A stretch of DNA of 64,000 nucleotides from FEN-1191 sp036490715 (GCA_036490715.1 DASXDL010000013.1:1-64000), one strand, 5' to 3'; numbered from the stretch's first letter, positions 41,624 to 51,242 are shown. The notes: a model not told the origin generated them from the letters alone. Numbers and translations are program-made.

Positions 41624-43084
41624 TCAGGCCTCAGGCTGGGACTGCACCAGCGGCAAGGTGGCGAATTGCTGTGTCAGATAGGCCGAGGTGCTCTGCAGCG
41701 AGGACAGCAGCGTGTTGAGCGCCGAGTACTGCTGCGTCAGGCTGGCGCTGAGCGCGGTCATCTGCGCGTTGAGCTGATTTTCCTGCTGGGTCAGCGCATT
41801 TTCCTGCGACACCAGCGTGCTGCTGGTGGCGGCGATGGCGCCCGCAGAACCCAGTGCCGAGGTCAGGTCGGAATTGAGTGTGCTGGCAACACCGCCGCTG
41901 CCGCTGAATAGCTGGCTGACCGCACCGAAATTGGTCGACAGCGCGTTCGACAGCGTGGTGCTGTTGACGCTGAGGGTGCCGTCCGGATTGGTGGTGATGC
42001 CGATGCTGGCAAGCGAGTTGTAGTTCGACGATCCAGTATTGACCAGACTGTACAGCGCCTGCTGCAGCTGATTCTTGGTGCCGGAGTAGATCGCATTGCC
42101 GAGCAGCGGTCCGGCAGTGTTGGTGGTGGCATCGTAGCTGCCCAGCGGCCCGATCGCGTTGATAAGCGTGTTGTAGGCGCTGACGAAATTGCCGATGTTG
42201 GAGGCGATGGTCGCGGTGTCGTTCGAGATCGCCAGCGTCTGAGTGGTGTTAGCGGCGGTGGTGCTCAAGAGATTGAGCGTCACGCCGCTGAGCGCGCCGG
42301 TCACCGTGTTGCTTGGGTTAGTATAAGGCACGCCGGAGATGCTGAAAGCCGCATCCTGGGCGGCCGCTTCCTGCGTGTAGTTGCCGACATTGCCGGCTGC
42401 GTAGGTCAGTGCGGCCAGCGCAGTGCCGGCATCGCTCTCCGCGACCTGGATGGTATTGGCCGCGCCGGTCAGTATCGAAGACAGTACCAGGTGCGCGCCA
42501 TCGCTGCCCTGTAGCACGGTGGCGCCGATTCCCGGATTGCCGGCGGCGCTGTTGATCGCGGCCGCGATTCCGGCCAGCGTGTCGTTGCTGGCATCGATGG
42601 TGACGTTGAAGCTGCTGCCACCGAGGCTGAGCGTCAGCGTACCGGTGCCGACTGCGGCATTGCTGCCGCCGACGAAGGGTTTGGCCAGCAGCTGCTGCGC
42701 CTGCGCCAGCGCCGTCACCGCCACGTTATAGGTGCCGGCGACCGTTCCGGAACTGGCGCTGGCGGTGAATGCGGACTGATCCGAGCTGGTGGCGGTCTGG
42801 GCGTCAAAGGCGCTGGGCGTATCGAGTGCGCCAAGCGAGGACTGAAACGTCGACAGCGCACCCTTGAGCGTGCCGATGGCGGAGATCTGGGTGGTCACGG
42901 CCTGAGTCTGGGCCGAGATCTGGGCATCCTGCGGCGCCCGCGTCGCGGCGACCAATTCTGACACCAGCGAGCTGACATCGATGACGGAGCCGCCCGCCGC
43001 CGCGCTGCTGGAGCTGCCGGCGACCGACACCACCGGACCGATGCTGGGCGTGGTGCCCGTGCCGCTGACGGTGCTGGTCGCCAT
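41624..43084 (-). CDS. fliD: Flagellar filament cap protein FliD
   Basis: Cap (HAP2) that assembles flagellin at the tip. The N-terminal FliD domain begins with SVIDVSSLVSELVAATRAPQDAQ and the C-terminal domain has YNTLINAIGPLGSYDATTN, LGNAIYSGTKNQLQQALYSL and a final coiled coil with SLTQQYSALNTLLSSLQSTSAYLTQQFA. Ser/Ala/Thr-rich middle. The protein is 486 aa. There is no flaG between it and fliC. Confidence 0.95.
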   Translation of the reverse strand: MATSTVSGTGTTPSIGPVVSVAGSSSSAAAGGSVIDVSSLVSELVAATRAPQDAQISAQTQAVTTQISAIGTLKGALSTFQSSLGALDTPSAFDAQTATSSDQSAFTASASSGTVAGTYNVAVTALAQAQQLLAKPFVGGSNAAVGTGTLTLSLGGSSFNVTIDASNDTLAGIAAAINSAAGNPGIGATVLQGSDGAHLVLSSILTGAANTIQVAESDAGTALAALTYAAGNVGNYTQEAAAQDAAFSISGVPYTNPSNTVTGALSGVTLNLLSTTAANTTQTLAISNDTATIASNIGNFVSAYNTLINAIGPLGSYDATTNTAGPLLGNAIYSGTKNQLQQALYSLVNTGSSNYNSLASIGITTNPDGTLSVNSTTLSNALSTNFGAVSQLFSGSGGVASTLNSDLTSALGSAGAIAATSSTLVSQENALTQQENQLNAQMTALSASLTQQYSALNTLLSSLQSTSAYLTQQFATLPLVQSQPEA

Positions 43085-43113
43085 CGTGACTATTCCTCAG
43101 CCAGGAAACGACA

Positions 43114-43143
43114 CAGGGTGGGCGTCTTGCAACGCCCACCCTG
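43114..43143 (-). terminator. Strong hairpin between fliC and fliD
   Basis: A perfect 12-bp stem (CAGGGTGGGCGT/ACGCCCACCCTG) with a 6-nt loop lies 46 nt after the fliC stop codon. The downstream side on the minus strand is only mildly T-rich (TGTCGTTT). It probably ends or attenuates the abundant flagellin transcript before fliD. Confidence 0.65.
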
Positions 43144-43188
43144 CACCGCTTTTCTGACTAAGATCGATTGCCGATACATCGAAATCCG

Positions 43189-44388
43189 TTACGGCAGCTT
43201 CTGCAGCAACGACAGGATGTTCTGCGGAATCGTGTTGGCCTGGGCCACCATCGCCGTGCTGGCCTGCTGCAGGATCTGCGCCTTCGACAGGTTGGAGGTC
43301 GCCTGCGCGTAGTCGGTATCCTGAATCGAGCTGCGGGCGCTGGTCAGGTTGGTGGCATCGATGTTCAGGCCCGTGATGGCAGCCTGGAACCGGTTCTGGT
43401 ACGCGCCCAGCTGCGCGCCAGAGGTGGCGAGCTGCTGCAGGGCGGCGTCGATCTGCACCAACACCTTGTTGGAGTTGTCGACCGTGGTCACGTCCGACGA
43501 ATCGAGGTAACCGGTGGGCGTCGCAACCGTCGCCGCGGTCAGGTCGTAGGTCGCGTTGACGCCCAGCGTCGCCAGGCTCTCGGTGCCCACGTCCACGGCG
43601 CCAGCGGTGTAAGCGACCGTCACCGCAGCCGCGGTGTTGGCGGTGCCGCTCAGGTCGATGCCCGTGGCGCCGACCGTTGCAATCAGGCCGCCGTCCTGGC
43701 CGGACAGCTGGTTAATCGCCGCGGCCACTGTGGCCGCGTCGGTCGCGGCCACGCCGGTGAAGGTGATCAGGCCGGTGGTGTGCGCCACGCCGTTGCCGTC
43801 GGTCACGGTCAGCGTGCCGGTGTCGCCGAGAGTCGCGCCGGTGCCGGCAGCCGTACCGGCGGAGGTAAACAGTCCGCCGATCTTGTTGCTGTTGGCGCTG
43901 GCGACCGAGGACACGGCGATCGTCTGGCCGGCGTTGGCGCCGACCTGGAAGGTCGCACCCTGGAAGGTGCCGTCGAGCAGGTTCACGCCGTTGAACTGCG
44001 TGTTGGTGGCGACGTTGTTGATGTCGGCCATCAGCTGCTGGTACTGCGTATTCAGGTCAGCACGGTCGGTGGCGCCGTTGGTGGCGTTCAGCGACTGCAC
44101 CGCCAGATCGCGCATGGTCTGCAGGTCGCTCACGACCTCCGACAGCGCGCCCGAGGCGGTCTGCGTCAGCGACACACCGTCGCTGGCGTTGTTGGCGGCC
44201 TGGTTCAAGCCGTTGATCTGGGAAGTCATGCCCTGGGTGATCGCGTAACCGGCGGCGTTGTCGGCAGCGGTGTTGATGCGCAGACCCGAGGAAAGCTGTT
44301 GCAACGCAGTTGCCAACTGGCTACCTGACGACGTCAGGCTGTTCTGCGCCACAAGTGAGTCAATGTTCGAATTTAGGACCAGTGACAT
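43189..44388 (-). CDS. fliC: Flagellin FliC
   Basis: Filament subunit, 399 aa. The conserved D0/D1 N-terminus (VLNSNIDSLVAQNSLTSSGSQL, LSSGLRINTAADNAAGYAI) and C-terminus (ARSSIQDTDYAQATSNLSKAQILQQASTAMVAQAN, ending LSLLQKLP) flank a Thr/Ala-rich variable middle of about 200 residues. The ATG at 44388 has AGGAG 9 nt upstream. A sigma-28 promoter at 44479-44505 gives a leader of about 84 nt. Confidence 0.97.
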   Translation of the reverse strand: MSLVLNSNIDSLVAQNSLTSSGSQLATALQQLSSGLRINTAADNAAGYAITQGMTSQINGLNQAANNASDGVSLTQTASGALSEVVSDLQTMRDLAVQSLNATNGATDRADLNTQYQQLMADINNVATNTQFNGVNLLDGTFQGATFQVGANAGQTIAVSSVASANSNKIGGLFTSAGTAAGTGATLGDTGTLTVTDGNGVAHTTGLITFTGVAATDAATVAAAINQLSGQDGGLIATVGATGIDLSGTANTAAAVTVAYTAGAVDVGTESLATLGVNATYDLTAATVATPTGYLDSSDVTTVDNSNKVLVQIDAALQQLATSGAQLGAYQNRFQAAITGLNIDATNLTSARSSIQDTDYAQATSNLSKAQILQQASTAMVAQANTIPQNILSLLQKLP

Positions 44389-44478
44389 TGCCTGTTGCTC
44401 CTGAAGTTGGTGACAGGCGCCGGACACCAGTCCGTCGCGCTGTGCGGGCGACCCCTTGGTCGCTTCCGTTCACGCCGG

Positions 44479-44505
44479 TTATCGGTGACCCAGGATCGAA
44501 CTTGA
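44479..44505 (-). promoter_or_regulatory. Sigma-28 promoter of fliC
   Basis: Minus strand TCAAG-N14-ACCGATAA, one base from the FliA -10 consensus GCCGATAA. Expected start near 44472. The rest of 44389-44587 holds the fliC leader and the end of the flgL transcript. Confidence 0.75.
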
Positions 44506-44587
44506 GCGTGGGACTCCAGGAATTGCCAAACTGCGCAGCAGTTCACAATAAATAACCAGATGGTCATCATCGTGCTGCCAATTCGCT

Positions 44588-45796
44588 CTATGAACTCAGG
44601 AACTTGAACAGCGATAGCTGTGCGATCGCCGCGTAGGACTGCTCGGCGGCCTGCAGGCTCACCATCTGCTGACTCAGGGTCGCCGTGGCCGAGGCGTAGT
44701 CGACGTTCTGCAGATTGGACTGCTGCGTCGCCAGCGTGGTGCTGGTCGAAGTATTGATGGTGCTCTGCGCGGTCAACATATTCAGGCGTGCGCCGACGCT
44801 GGCGGACACGGTCGACAGGTGACTGATGCCCTGGTCGAGGTTGGTCAGCGCGTTGCCGATGCTGGTGGCGAGCTGCGCCTTGCTGGCAGCGCTGTCGGCC
44901 GGCTGGGTCAGGGCCTGGGTGAGCTGGGTCAGGGTCGCGAACATGCTCTGGTTGGAACTCGGCGCGATGCTGAATGAGTCGCCGGCAGCCGGTGTACCGC
45001 TGACGCTGACCTGTACGCCCTGAAACTGGATCTCGGCACCCGAGCTGTAGCTGCCGTTGGCGACCACGGTGGTGCCGGTCGTGGCGTCGGTGATCTGGTA
45101 GGTGGTCGGGCTGGTGAATGTCAGCGCGTAGTTGTCCGGCGTCCACTGTGTGAGATCGGTCACGGAACCAGAATCGATCGCGCCGCTGCCGCTGTTGCCG
45201 GCATTGGCCGCGGTGGTGAAGGTACCGTTGCCGGCCGGAACATTCATGAAGGCGGTGGCGCCGGTATCGCTGTCGGCCACGCTCTGATTGGCGCTGACCT
45301 GGATCAGGCGCGTGCCGGCATCGCCCTGGTAGCTGACATTGCCGCCGCTGTCGGTGGCGAACGGCTGCGTCTGGGTGGCGTAGCCAGCGAACAGGTACTC
45401 GCCGTTGGAATCCTTGGTGTTGGCCGTGCCGAGCAGTGCCTGGATCTGAGTCTGGATCTGGGTGGCGATCTGCGCGCGATTACTGTCGTTCAGTGTGGCG
45501 TTGCCGGCCTGCACCGCCAGGTCACGAATGCTCTGCAGCGTGTTGGTGGCGCTCGACAGCGAACTCTCCTCGAGCGTCAGGCGCGTCTGCGCCGATTGCA
45601 GGTTGGTGCCGTACTGGCTCAGCTGCGCCTGCTGCTGCGACAGCTGCACGATCTGTGAGGCGGCCACCGGGTTGTCGGCCGCGGTCTGCACGGCCACGCC
45701 CGTGGACAGCTCGTTCTGCGTCTGCTGCAACGCGCTCGACTGGTTGTCGATCTCCAGGATCGCCTGCGAAGTAAATTCAGCGGTGGATATGCGCAT
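44588..45796 (-). CDS. flgL: Flagellar hook-filament junction protein FlgL
   Basis: HAP3, the junction protein next to flagellin. It has a flagellin-like N-terminus (RISTAEFTSQAILEIDNQSSALQQTQNELSTG) and C-terminus (ATATLSQQMVSLQAAEQSYAAIAQLSLFKFL). The middle carries DLTQWTPDNYALTFTSPTTY, a segment type also present in FlgK. Length is 402 aa. It begins 2 nt after flgK, so the two share the sigma-28 promoter at 47.7 kb. Confidence 0.94.
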   Translation of the reverse strand: MRISTAEFTSQAILEIDNQSSALQQTQNELSTGVAVQTAADNPVAASQIVQLSQQQAQLSQYGTNLQSAQTRLTLEESSLSSATNTLQSIRDLAVQAGNATLNDSNRAQIATQIQTQIQALLGTANTKDSNGEYLFAGYATQTQPFATDSGGNVSYQGDAGTRLIQVSANQSVADSDTGATAFMNVPAGNGTFTTAANAGNSGSGAIDSGSVTDLTQWTPDNYALTFTSPTTYQITDATTGTTVVANGSYSSGAEIQFQGVQVSVSGTPAAGDSFSIAPSSNQSMFATLTQLTQALTQPADSAASKAQLATSIGNALTNLDQGISHLSTVSASVGARLNMLTAQSTINTSTSTTLATQQSNLQNVDYASATATLSQQMVSLQAAEQSYAAIAQLSLFKFLSS

Positions 45797-45798
45797 GA

Positions 45799-47697
45799 CT
45801 AGCTCTGCACTGCACTCAGTACCGATTGAAACAGCGTGGACGCGACCTTGATGGCTTCGGCGGCGGCCTGGTAGGCCTGCTGGTACTGCACCAGGTTGGC
45901 GGCCTCCTCATCGAGATTCACACCCGAGACACTCTGCTGCGCGTTGCTCGCATCGGTGAGCACTGCCTGCTGCGCCGTGGTGCCGGCCTGCGCCTGACTG
46001 GTCTTTATGCCGATGCTGGTAACCAGCTGATTGACCGCGCCGTTGATCGAGGTGTTGCCACCGATCAAGGGCTGATCGAGTAAGCCGGCCATCGCCACGG
46101 CATTGCGGTTGTCACCGCTGCCGCTGGCGTTGTCATCGATCGCGAAGCTGTCGCCAGTGGCCGGCGCACCCGAGAGCGTGACCTGCATGCCGTTGAAGTT
46201 GATCGGCGCCCCAGCGGTATAGGCACCATTGGCCACGACCGTGCCGACGGCATTGGTGATCTGGTAGGCAGCCGCAGCGGTGAAACTCAAGGTGTAGTCG
46301 CCGCGTACCCAGGTCGCCGGATTGGGCACCGAGCCGGCATCGATGCTGCCACTGCCCGTGTTGCCAGTGGTCGCCGAGGTCAGCAGCGGTGCGGCCGCGG
46401 CCAGCTGCGACGGGTCTGTTAGCAGCACCTGCATACCGGCGACCGCGGCGCGCGTCGGGCTGATGCGATAGCTGTCGCCGGCCTGCGCACCGGCCGCCAC
46501 CACCAGCGACATGCCGTCGGCGCTGAAAGGATTTCCGGCGCTGCCGTTGCCGGTCATCGTGACCGGCGCACCGGTGCTGGCATTGCTCAGCGTCCAGTTG
46601 GTGCCGTCGTAACGCAGGATGTAGTTGTTGGCAGTCACGGCGTTGGCATCGCTGACGGTGGCCGTGACCGCCGGCGTGCCGGCATTGCTGCTGCTCGGCA
46701 GTACCTGCACCGCGCCGACCGCAAACACCGCCTGACCCGGATTACCGCTCTGATCCAGGCCGGCCTGATTCTGCGTATTCACGGCGCTGCTGAGCACCAG
46801 CGCGATCTGGCCGAGGCCGTCGCGCGCCGGATCGAGCATCTGGCTTCGAAACTGCAGCGTGCCGCCGAGCGTGCCGCCGCTGATCTGGGCGGTGACATCG
46901 GTCAGCCCGGCCGGGGTGCTGATCGCCAGATCGTCCTCGGACGGATCGTAGGGATTGGCGATGGTCGAGAGGCTTGAAGCGGTGGTGCCGGTCACCAGCG
47001 TCTGGCCCGAGCCGATGTAGACATTGACCGAACCGTCACTCTGCTGGGTCGTAGTTACGTTGGCGTACGTCGCGAGCTGATTGATCAGCTGGTTGCGCTG
47101 ATCGAGCAAACTCCCGGGCGCCTGTGCGCTCGGCGAGGTGTCCGCCATGATCTGCTTGTTCAGCGTGGCGATGCTCTGCGCCAGCGCGGTGACCTGGCTG
47201 GCATCGCTGGTCATCTGCGTGTTGGCCTGCAGGTTCAGCGTCTGCAGGCTGCCGTCGTCGCTCTGCAGATTGCTGACCAGCTGCTGCGCCTGACTCAAAA
47301 ATGCCTGCCTCGAGGCCGACGCGGTCGGCGAGTTGGCTACCGTCTGCAGCGCGCTGACCAGGCTCTGCAGCTGCGTCGACAGCCCATTGGTGGTGCTGCC
47401 GAGCAGATTGTCGATCTGCGCAGCCTGGCTGGAAAAGCTGTTGAGCTGGTTGTAGGCACTGGTGGCGGACACCACCTGCGAGGCAACCGTCTGGTTGAAG
47501 ATACGCTGCACGCTGTTGACGGCCACGCCATTGCCGATCGACAGCTGGCCGATCTGCGGGCCGGGCACGCTGACCAGATTGACGCTTTCGCGGCTGTAGC
47601 CGGGCGTGGACGCATTGGCGATGTTGTTGCTGGTGGTGTCCAGCTCCTGCTGGAACGCCATCAGGCCCGAGACGCTCGTGTTCAGCATATCGGACAT
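45799..47697 (-). CDS. flgK: Flagellar hook-filament junction protein FlgK
   Basis: HAP1, 632 aa. The N-terminal rod-type motif SGLMAFQQELDTTSNNIANASTPGYSRE and the C-terminal VSGVNLDEEAANLVQYQQAYQAAAEAIKVASTLFQSVL are conserved. The middle is Ser/Thr/Gly-rich and variable. The ATG has GAGGAG upstream and follows a sigma-28 promoter, so flgKL belongs to the late class. Confidence 0.95.
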   Translation of the reverse strand: MSDMLNTSVSGLMAFQQELDTTSNNIANASTPGYSRESVNLVSVPGPQIGQLSIGNGVAVNSVQRIFNQTVASQVVSATSAYNQLNSFSSQAAQIDNLLGSTTNGLSTQLQSLVSALQTVANSPTASASRQAFLSQAQQLVSNLQSDDGSLQTLNLQANTQMTSDASQVTALAQSIATLNKQIMADTSPSAQAPGSLLDQRNQLINQLATYANVTTTQQSDGSVNVYIGSGQTLVTGTTASSLSTIANPYDPSEDDLAISTPAGLTDVTAQISGGTLGGTLQFRSQMLDPARDGLGQIALVLSSAVNTQNQAGLDQSGNPGQAVFAVGAVQVLPSSSNAGTPAVTATVSDANAVTANNYILRYDGTNWTLSNASTGAPVTMTGNGSAGNPFSADGMSLVVAAGAQAGDSYRISPTRAAVAGMQVLLTDPSQLAAAAPLLTSATTGNTGSGSIDAGSVPNPATWVRGDYTLSFTAAAAYQITNAVGTVVANGAYTAGAPINFNGMQVTLSGAPATGDSFAIDDNASGSGDNRNAVAMAGLLDQPLIGGNTSINGAVNQLVTSIGIKTSQAQAGTTAQQAVLTDASNAQQSVSGVNLDEEAANLVQYQQAYQAAAEAIKVASTLFQSVLSAVQS

Positions 47698-47727
47698 GTG
47701 GGCTCCTCGGCGTATCGCTGTCGGGGG

Positions 47728-47754
47728 TTATCGGCGCGCCGGCTCATGACTTGA
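47728..47754 (-). promoter_or_regulatory. Sigma-28 promoter of flgKL, overlapping the end of flgJ
   Basis: Minus strand TCAAG-N14-GCCGATAA, an exact -10 box. The -35 box lies in the final codons of flgJ and the spacer contains its stop codon. Expected start near 47721, leader about 24 nt. Confidence 0.75.
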
Positions 47755-48598
47755 GCGCCGCCGCGCGCAACTGCCGCAAGGTGGCCACGGTAGCGACCAG
47801 CTTATTGGCGTAATCCGGATCGGTGGCATAGCCGCCGCGCTGCAGTCCGTTGGCGAACGCCTGCACGTCGGCACCGGTACCCAGCGCCGCGGCATAACGC
47901 GAATCGCGACTCAACAGCGAGACATAATCGCCGACGCTCTGCGCGGCGCTGCCGTAGCTGCGAAACTCGGCGTTGGTGACCGTCGGCTGGCCCTGCACAT
48001 ACTCGGTCGTGTAAGCAGTCACCGTCGGTCCCTGCCAGGCAGCACCGGTTTTGACGCCGAACAGATTGGCACTGACCTTGCCGCTGGCATCGGTCGGCTG
48101 ACTGCGGCCCCAGCCGGTCTCAAGCGCGGCCTGCGCCATCAGCGTATCGGCCGCCACGCCCAGACGGGCGCCGGCGCGCTGCGCCAGCGGCTCGAGCGCG
48201 CGCACGAAGCTGGCCTGCTGGGCGCTGGACACGGGCGCCGCCGCGGCATTGCCGATCGCGGGCGTGCTGCCGGCCGTGGTCGCCGCGTGTGCGGCCTGCG
48301 AGCGTGTGAGCTGCTGCATCAGCATGTCGGCCAGGCCGAGGCCCTTGCCGTGGGCCATCTGCAGCGCCAGCTGCTGGTCGTACATTTCCTGATAGGTCTT
48401 GGTATCCTCGCTGTCGCCTAAGCCCTGCGCCAGCGAGCCCTCGCGCATCGACTTCAGCATCATCGCGGTGAACAGCGCCTCGAACTGGCGTGCGGCCTCG
48501 CGCAGCGCGGCCGGGTCCTGTTGCCCGGCGGACGCACGCAGCCGCTCCAGGCCCTGGAAGTCGGCATAGAAGCTCGGTGAAATGCCCGGTGCGCTCAT
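47744..48598 (-). CDS. flgJ: Flagellar rod-cap/peptidoglycan hydrolase FlgJ
   Basis: Dual-domain protein that caps the growing rod and opens the cell wall. N-terminal rod-binding domain: AARQFEALFTAMMLKSMREGSL and YQEMYDQQLALQMAHGKGLGLADML. C-terminal glucosaminidase domain: LMAQAALETGWGRS with the catalytic Glu, then ANLFGVKTGAAW and FRSYGSAAQSVGDYVSLL. The 284-aa length shows both domains are present. Confidence 0.95.
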   Translation of the reverse strand: MSAPGISPSFYADFQGLERLRASAGQQDPAALREAARQFEALFTAMMLKSMREGSLAQGLGDSEDTKTYQEMYDQQLALQMAHGKGLGLADMLMQQLTRSQAAHAATTAGSTPAIGNAAAAPVSSAQQASFVRALEPLAQRAGARLGVAADTLMAQAALETGWGRSQPTDASGKVSANLFGVKTGAAWQGPTVTAYTTEYVQGQPTVTNAEFRSYGSAAQSVGDYVSLLSRDSRYAAALGTGADVQAFANGLQRGGYATDPDYANKLVATVATLRQLRAAALKS

Positions 48599-48605
48599 GC
48601 GCTTT

Positions 48606-49712
48606 TCAGATCACGATCAGCTGGGCGCGCAGCGCGCCGGCTTCCTTCAGCGCTTCGAGAATGGCCACCAGGTCGCCTGGGGCCGCGCCGACCTGATTCA
48701 CCGCGCGTACGATCTCGTCGAGACTGACGCCGGCGTTGAACACGAACATGCGCGCTTCGGGCTGGGTGACGGAAATATCCGAGCGTGGCGTCACCTGGGT
48801 GGTGCCGCCGCGGCTGAACGCGGTCGGCTGACTGACGTCCTGGCGCTCGGTGATGGTGACCGACAGCGAGCCGTGCGCGACCGCGGCCGGCGTGACCCGC
48901 ACGCGCGAGCCAATGACCACCGTGCCGGTGCGCGAATTGATGATGACGCGTGCCGGCGCATCGCCGGGCTCGATCTCCAGTTCCTGCAGCGCCGAGACGA
49001 ACGCGATCCGCTGGGTCGAATCGGCCGGCGCGGCGACCTTCACCGACACCGGATCGAGTGCCACCGCGGTATCCCCGCCGAGCAGCTTGTTGATGCCCTC
49101 GCTCAGGTGCGTGGCGGTGGTGAAATCAGGCGTATTGAGATTCAGCATCACGAACGGCTGGGTGCCGAAGTCGCTGCGCACCTCGTGCTCGACCGTGGCG
49201 CCATTGGGCACGCGGCCGCCGCTGGGCACGTTGACGCTGACGCGCGAGCCGTCCTTGCCGGAAACGCCGAAGCCGCTGACCACCACGCTGCCCTGCGCCA
49301 TGGCGTAGACCTCGCCATCGGCGCCGCGCAGTGGCGTCATCAGCAGGTTGCCGCCGCGCAGACTGCTGGCATTGCCGATCGACCCGACGGTGACATCGAC
49401 GGTCTGGCCGACCTTGATGAACGACGGCAGCTGCGCGGTCACGGTCACCGCAGCGACATTCTTGAGCTGCGGGCTGACATTGGCTGGAATGGTGACGCCG
49501 AATTTCTCCAGCATGTTGATGATGCTCTGGACGGTGAACGGCGTCTGCGTGGTCTGATCGCCGGTGCCGTCCAGTCCGACCACCAGGCCGTAGCCGACCA
49601 ACTGGTTGGTGCGCATGCCGGACACGGCGGCCAGGTCCTTGACGCGCTCGGCGCTCGCCAGCGCCGGCAGCAGGTAGATCGCCGCAACGACCATCAATCG
49701 GAATCGGTGCAT
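48606..49712 (-). CDS. flgI: Flagellar P-ring protein FlgI
   Basis: Periplasmic P-ring subunit. The signal peptide (MHRFRLMVVAAIYLLPALASA) is followed by ERVKDLAAVSGMRTNQLVGYGLVVGLDGTGD and FTVQSIINMLEKFGV, and the protein ends ALKEAGALRAQLIVI. The ATG at 49712 was chosen because the signal peptide starts there; the frame upstream lies inside flgH. Length is 368 aa. Confidence 0.96.
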   Translation of the reverse strand: MHRFRLMVVAAIYLLPALASAERVKDLAAVSGMRTNQLVGYGLVVGLDGTGDQTTQTPFTVQSIINMLEKFGVTIPANVSPQLKNVAAVTVTAQLPSFIKVGQTVDVTVGSIGNASSLRGGNLLMTPLRGADGEVYAMAQGSVVVSGFGVSGKDGSRVSVNVPSGGRVPNGATVEHEVRSDFGTQPFVMLNLNTPDFTTATHLSEGINKLLGGDTAVALDPVSVKVAAPADSTQRIAFVSALQELEIEPGDAPARVIINSRTGTVVIGSRVRVTPAAVAHGSLSVTITERQDVSQPTAFSRGGTTQVTPRSDISVTQPEARMFVFNAGVSLDEIVRAVNQVGAAPGDLVAILEALKEAGALRAQLIVI

Positions 49713-49725
49713 GGAGTGCTTCCCG

Positions 49726-50439
49726 TCAGAAAGGCATGTAGGGCGAGTCGAAGAAGCGCGCCAGCCACGACTTGGTGTTGGCGTCGGCCAGAGTGCCTTG
49801 ACCGCCATAGGAGATGCTGGCGTCGGCCACATCGAACGAGGGCACGATATTGTCGGGCCCGATATCGACCGGGCGCACGATGCCCTGGATGCGCACGTAC
49901 TCGCGGCCCTGATTGAGGCTGATCCACTTCTGCCCGCGCACCAGCAGGTTACCGTTGGCCAGTCGCTTGGCCACCGTCACCGAGATGAAGCCGTTGAGCT
50001 GATTGCTCTGGGCGCTGGTGCCCTCACCATCAAACTGGCTGCTGTCGGCCAGCGAGCCGCTCAGCACGTTGCGGCCGTGGATGGTCACGTTGCCGCCGAG
50101 AATATTGACGCCCGGCAGGGTCGCGGTGGTGTTCTTCTTGGTGGTGGTGACGGCACTCTTGGAGGCGTTGGTGCTCTCCTCCAGCTGGATCGTCAAAATG
50201 TCACCGACCCGGCGCGCCACCGCGTTGTCGAACAGCGCCTGATCGTGTCCTTCCTGGTAGATGGCACCATTGCCGGCGCTGACCGGCGGCACCTCCTCCG
50301 GCAGGGTCGAGGAGAAATCGGCCGGCGGCGGATGCGCGGTATGGCAACCGGTCAGCAGCGGTAGCAGCCCGATCACGCCGGCTACGCCGACCAGCAGCAG
50401 CACGAACCAGTCGACACTATATATATGGGTGCGTTTCAC
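49726..50439 (-). CDS. flgH: Flagellar L-ring lipoprotein FlgH
   Basis: Outer-membrane L-ring subunit. The lipobox LLTGC follows a hydrophobic signal helix, with the lipidated Cys near residue 32. Family segments are ALFDNAVARRVGDILTIQLEESTNASKSA, FDGEGTSAQSNQLNGFISVTVAKRLANGNLLVRGQK, and IQGIVRPVDI. GTG start overlapping the flgG stop. Length is 237 aa. Confidence 0.96.
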   Translation of the reverse strand: MKRTHIYSVDWFVLLLVGVAGVIGLLPLLTGCHTAHPPPADFSSTLPEEVPPVSAGNGAIYQEGHDQALFDNAVARRVGDILTIQLEESTNASKSAVTTTKKNTTATLPGVNILGGNVTIHGRNVLSGSLADSSQFDGEGTSAQSNQLNGFISVTVAKRLANGNLLVRGQKWISLNQGREYVRIQGIVRPVDIGPDNIVPSFDVADASISYGGQGTLADANTKSWLARFFDSPYMPF

Positions 50440-51221
50440 AGGTTGGTGCTCAGGTTCTGCAGCATCTGATCGGTGGTCTGGATGGCCTTGCTGTCCATCT
50501 CGTAGGCGCGCTGGGTCTCGATCATGGCGACCATTTCGGACACCACGTCGACGTTGGAACTCTCAGTGGCGCCCTGCTGCAGCGTGCCCATGCCCGACAG
50601 ACCCGGATTCGCGGTCTGCGCTGTGCCGCTGGAAGCCGACGCGACCAGCAGGTTCTGGCCCAGCGGCTGCAGGCCGGCCTCGTTGACGAAGTCGGCCAGC
50701 TGCATCGTGCCGACCGTGGTCGGGGCGGTCTGACCCGCCACCAGCACGCTGACCGTGCCGTCGTTAGCGATGGTGACCGACTGCGCGCCCTGCGGAATCG
50801 TGATCGCCGGCTGCACCACGTAGCCGCTGGCGGTCACGACCTGGCCCTGAGCGTTGGTCTGAAAGCTGCCGTCGCGGGTATAGGCCAGCGTGCCGTCGGG
50901 GGTGAGCACCTGGAAGAAGCCGCGGCCGTTGATCGCGACGTCGAGCGAGTTGCCGGTCTGGTTGACGCTGCCCTGGGTGTAGAGCTTCTCGGTGGCGACC
51001 ATCTGCACGCCGGTTCCCAGATTCAAGCCGCTGGGGGAGAGCGTGTCCTGCGAGGTCGAACCGCCGACCTGGCGCACGTTCTGGTAGTACAGGTCCTGGA
51101 ATACGCCGCGCGATTCCTTGTAGCCGGTGGTGTTGACGTTGGCCAGGTTGTTGGCGACCACGGCCATCTTGCTCTCCTGAGCATCCAGGCCGGTCTTCGC
51201 CGCCCACAGTGCGCTGTTCAT
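50436..51221 (-). CDS. flgG: Flagellar distal rod protein FlgG
   Basis: Distal rod subunit, 261 aa. N-terminus SALWAAKTGLDAQESKMAVVANNLANVNTTGYKESRG, then FQDLYYQNVRQVGG, INGRGFFQVLTPDGTLAYTRDGSFQ, and C-terminus ESSNVDVVSEMVAMIETQRAYEMDSKAIQTTDQML. All are diagnostic of FlgG. It overlaps flgH by 4 nt. Confidence 0.97.
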   Translation of the reverse strand: MNSALWAAKTGLDAQESKMAVVANNLANVNTTGYKESRGVFQDLYYQNVRQVGGSTSQDTLSPSGLNLGTGVQMVATEKLYTQGSVNQTGNSLDVAINGRGFFQVLTPDGTLAYTRDGSFQTNAQGQVVTASGYVVQPAITIPQGAQSVTIANDGTVSVLVAGQTAPTTVGTMQLADFVNEAGLQPLGQNLLVASASSGTAQTANPGLSGMGTLQQGATESSNVDVVSEMVAMIETQRAYEMDSKAIQTTDQMLQNLSTNL

Positions 51222-51242
51222 GACGTACTTCCTTAGTTACGT

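Noticed and set aside
43085..43188. Dedicated sigma-54 or sigma-28 promoter for fliD
   Set aside because: TTGCAA with no proper -24 box and no FliA -10 element; only the hairpin is clear here.
48582..49916. 444-codon plus-strand open frame opposite flgI
   Set aside because: Asp/His/Arg-rich mirror frame of flgI with no start signals.
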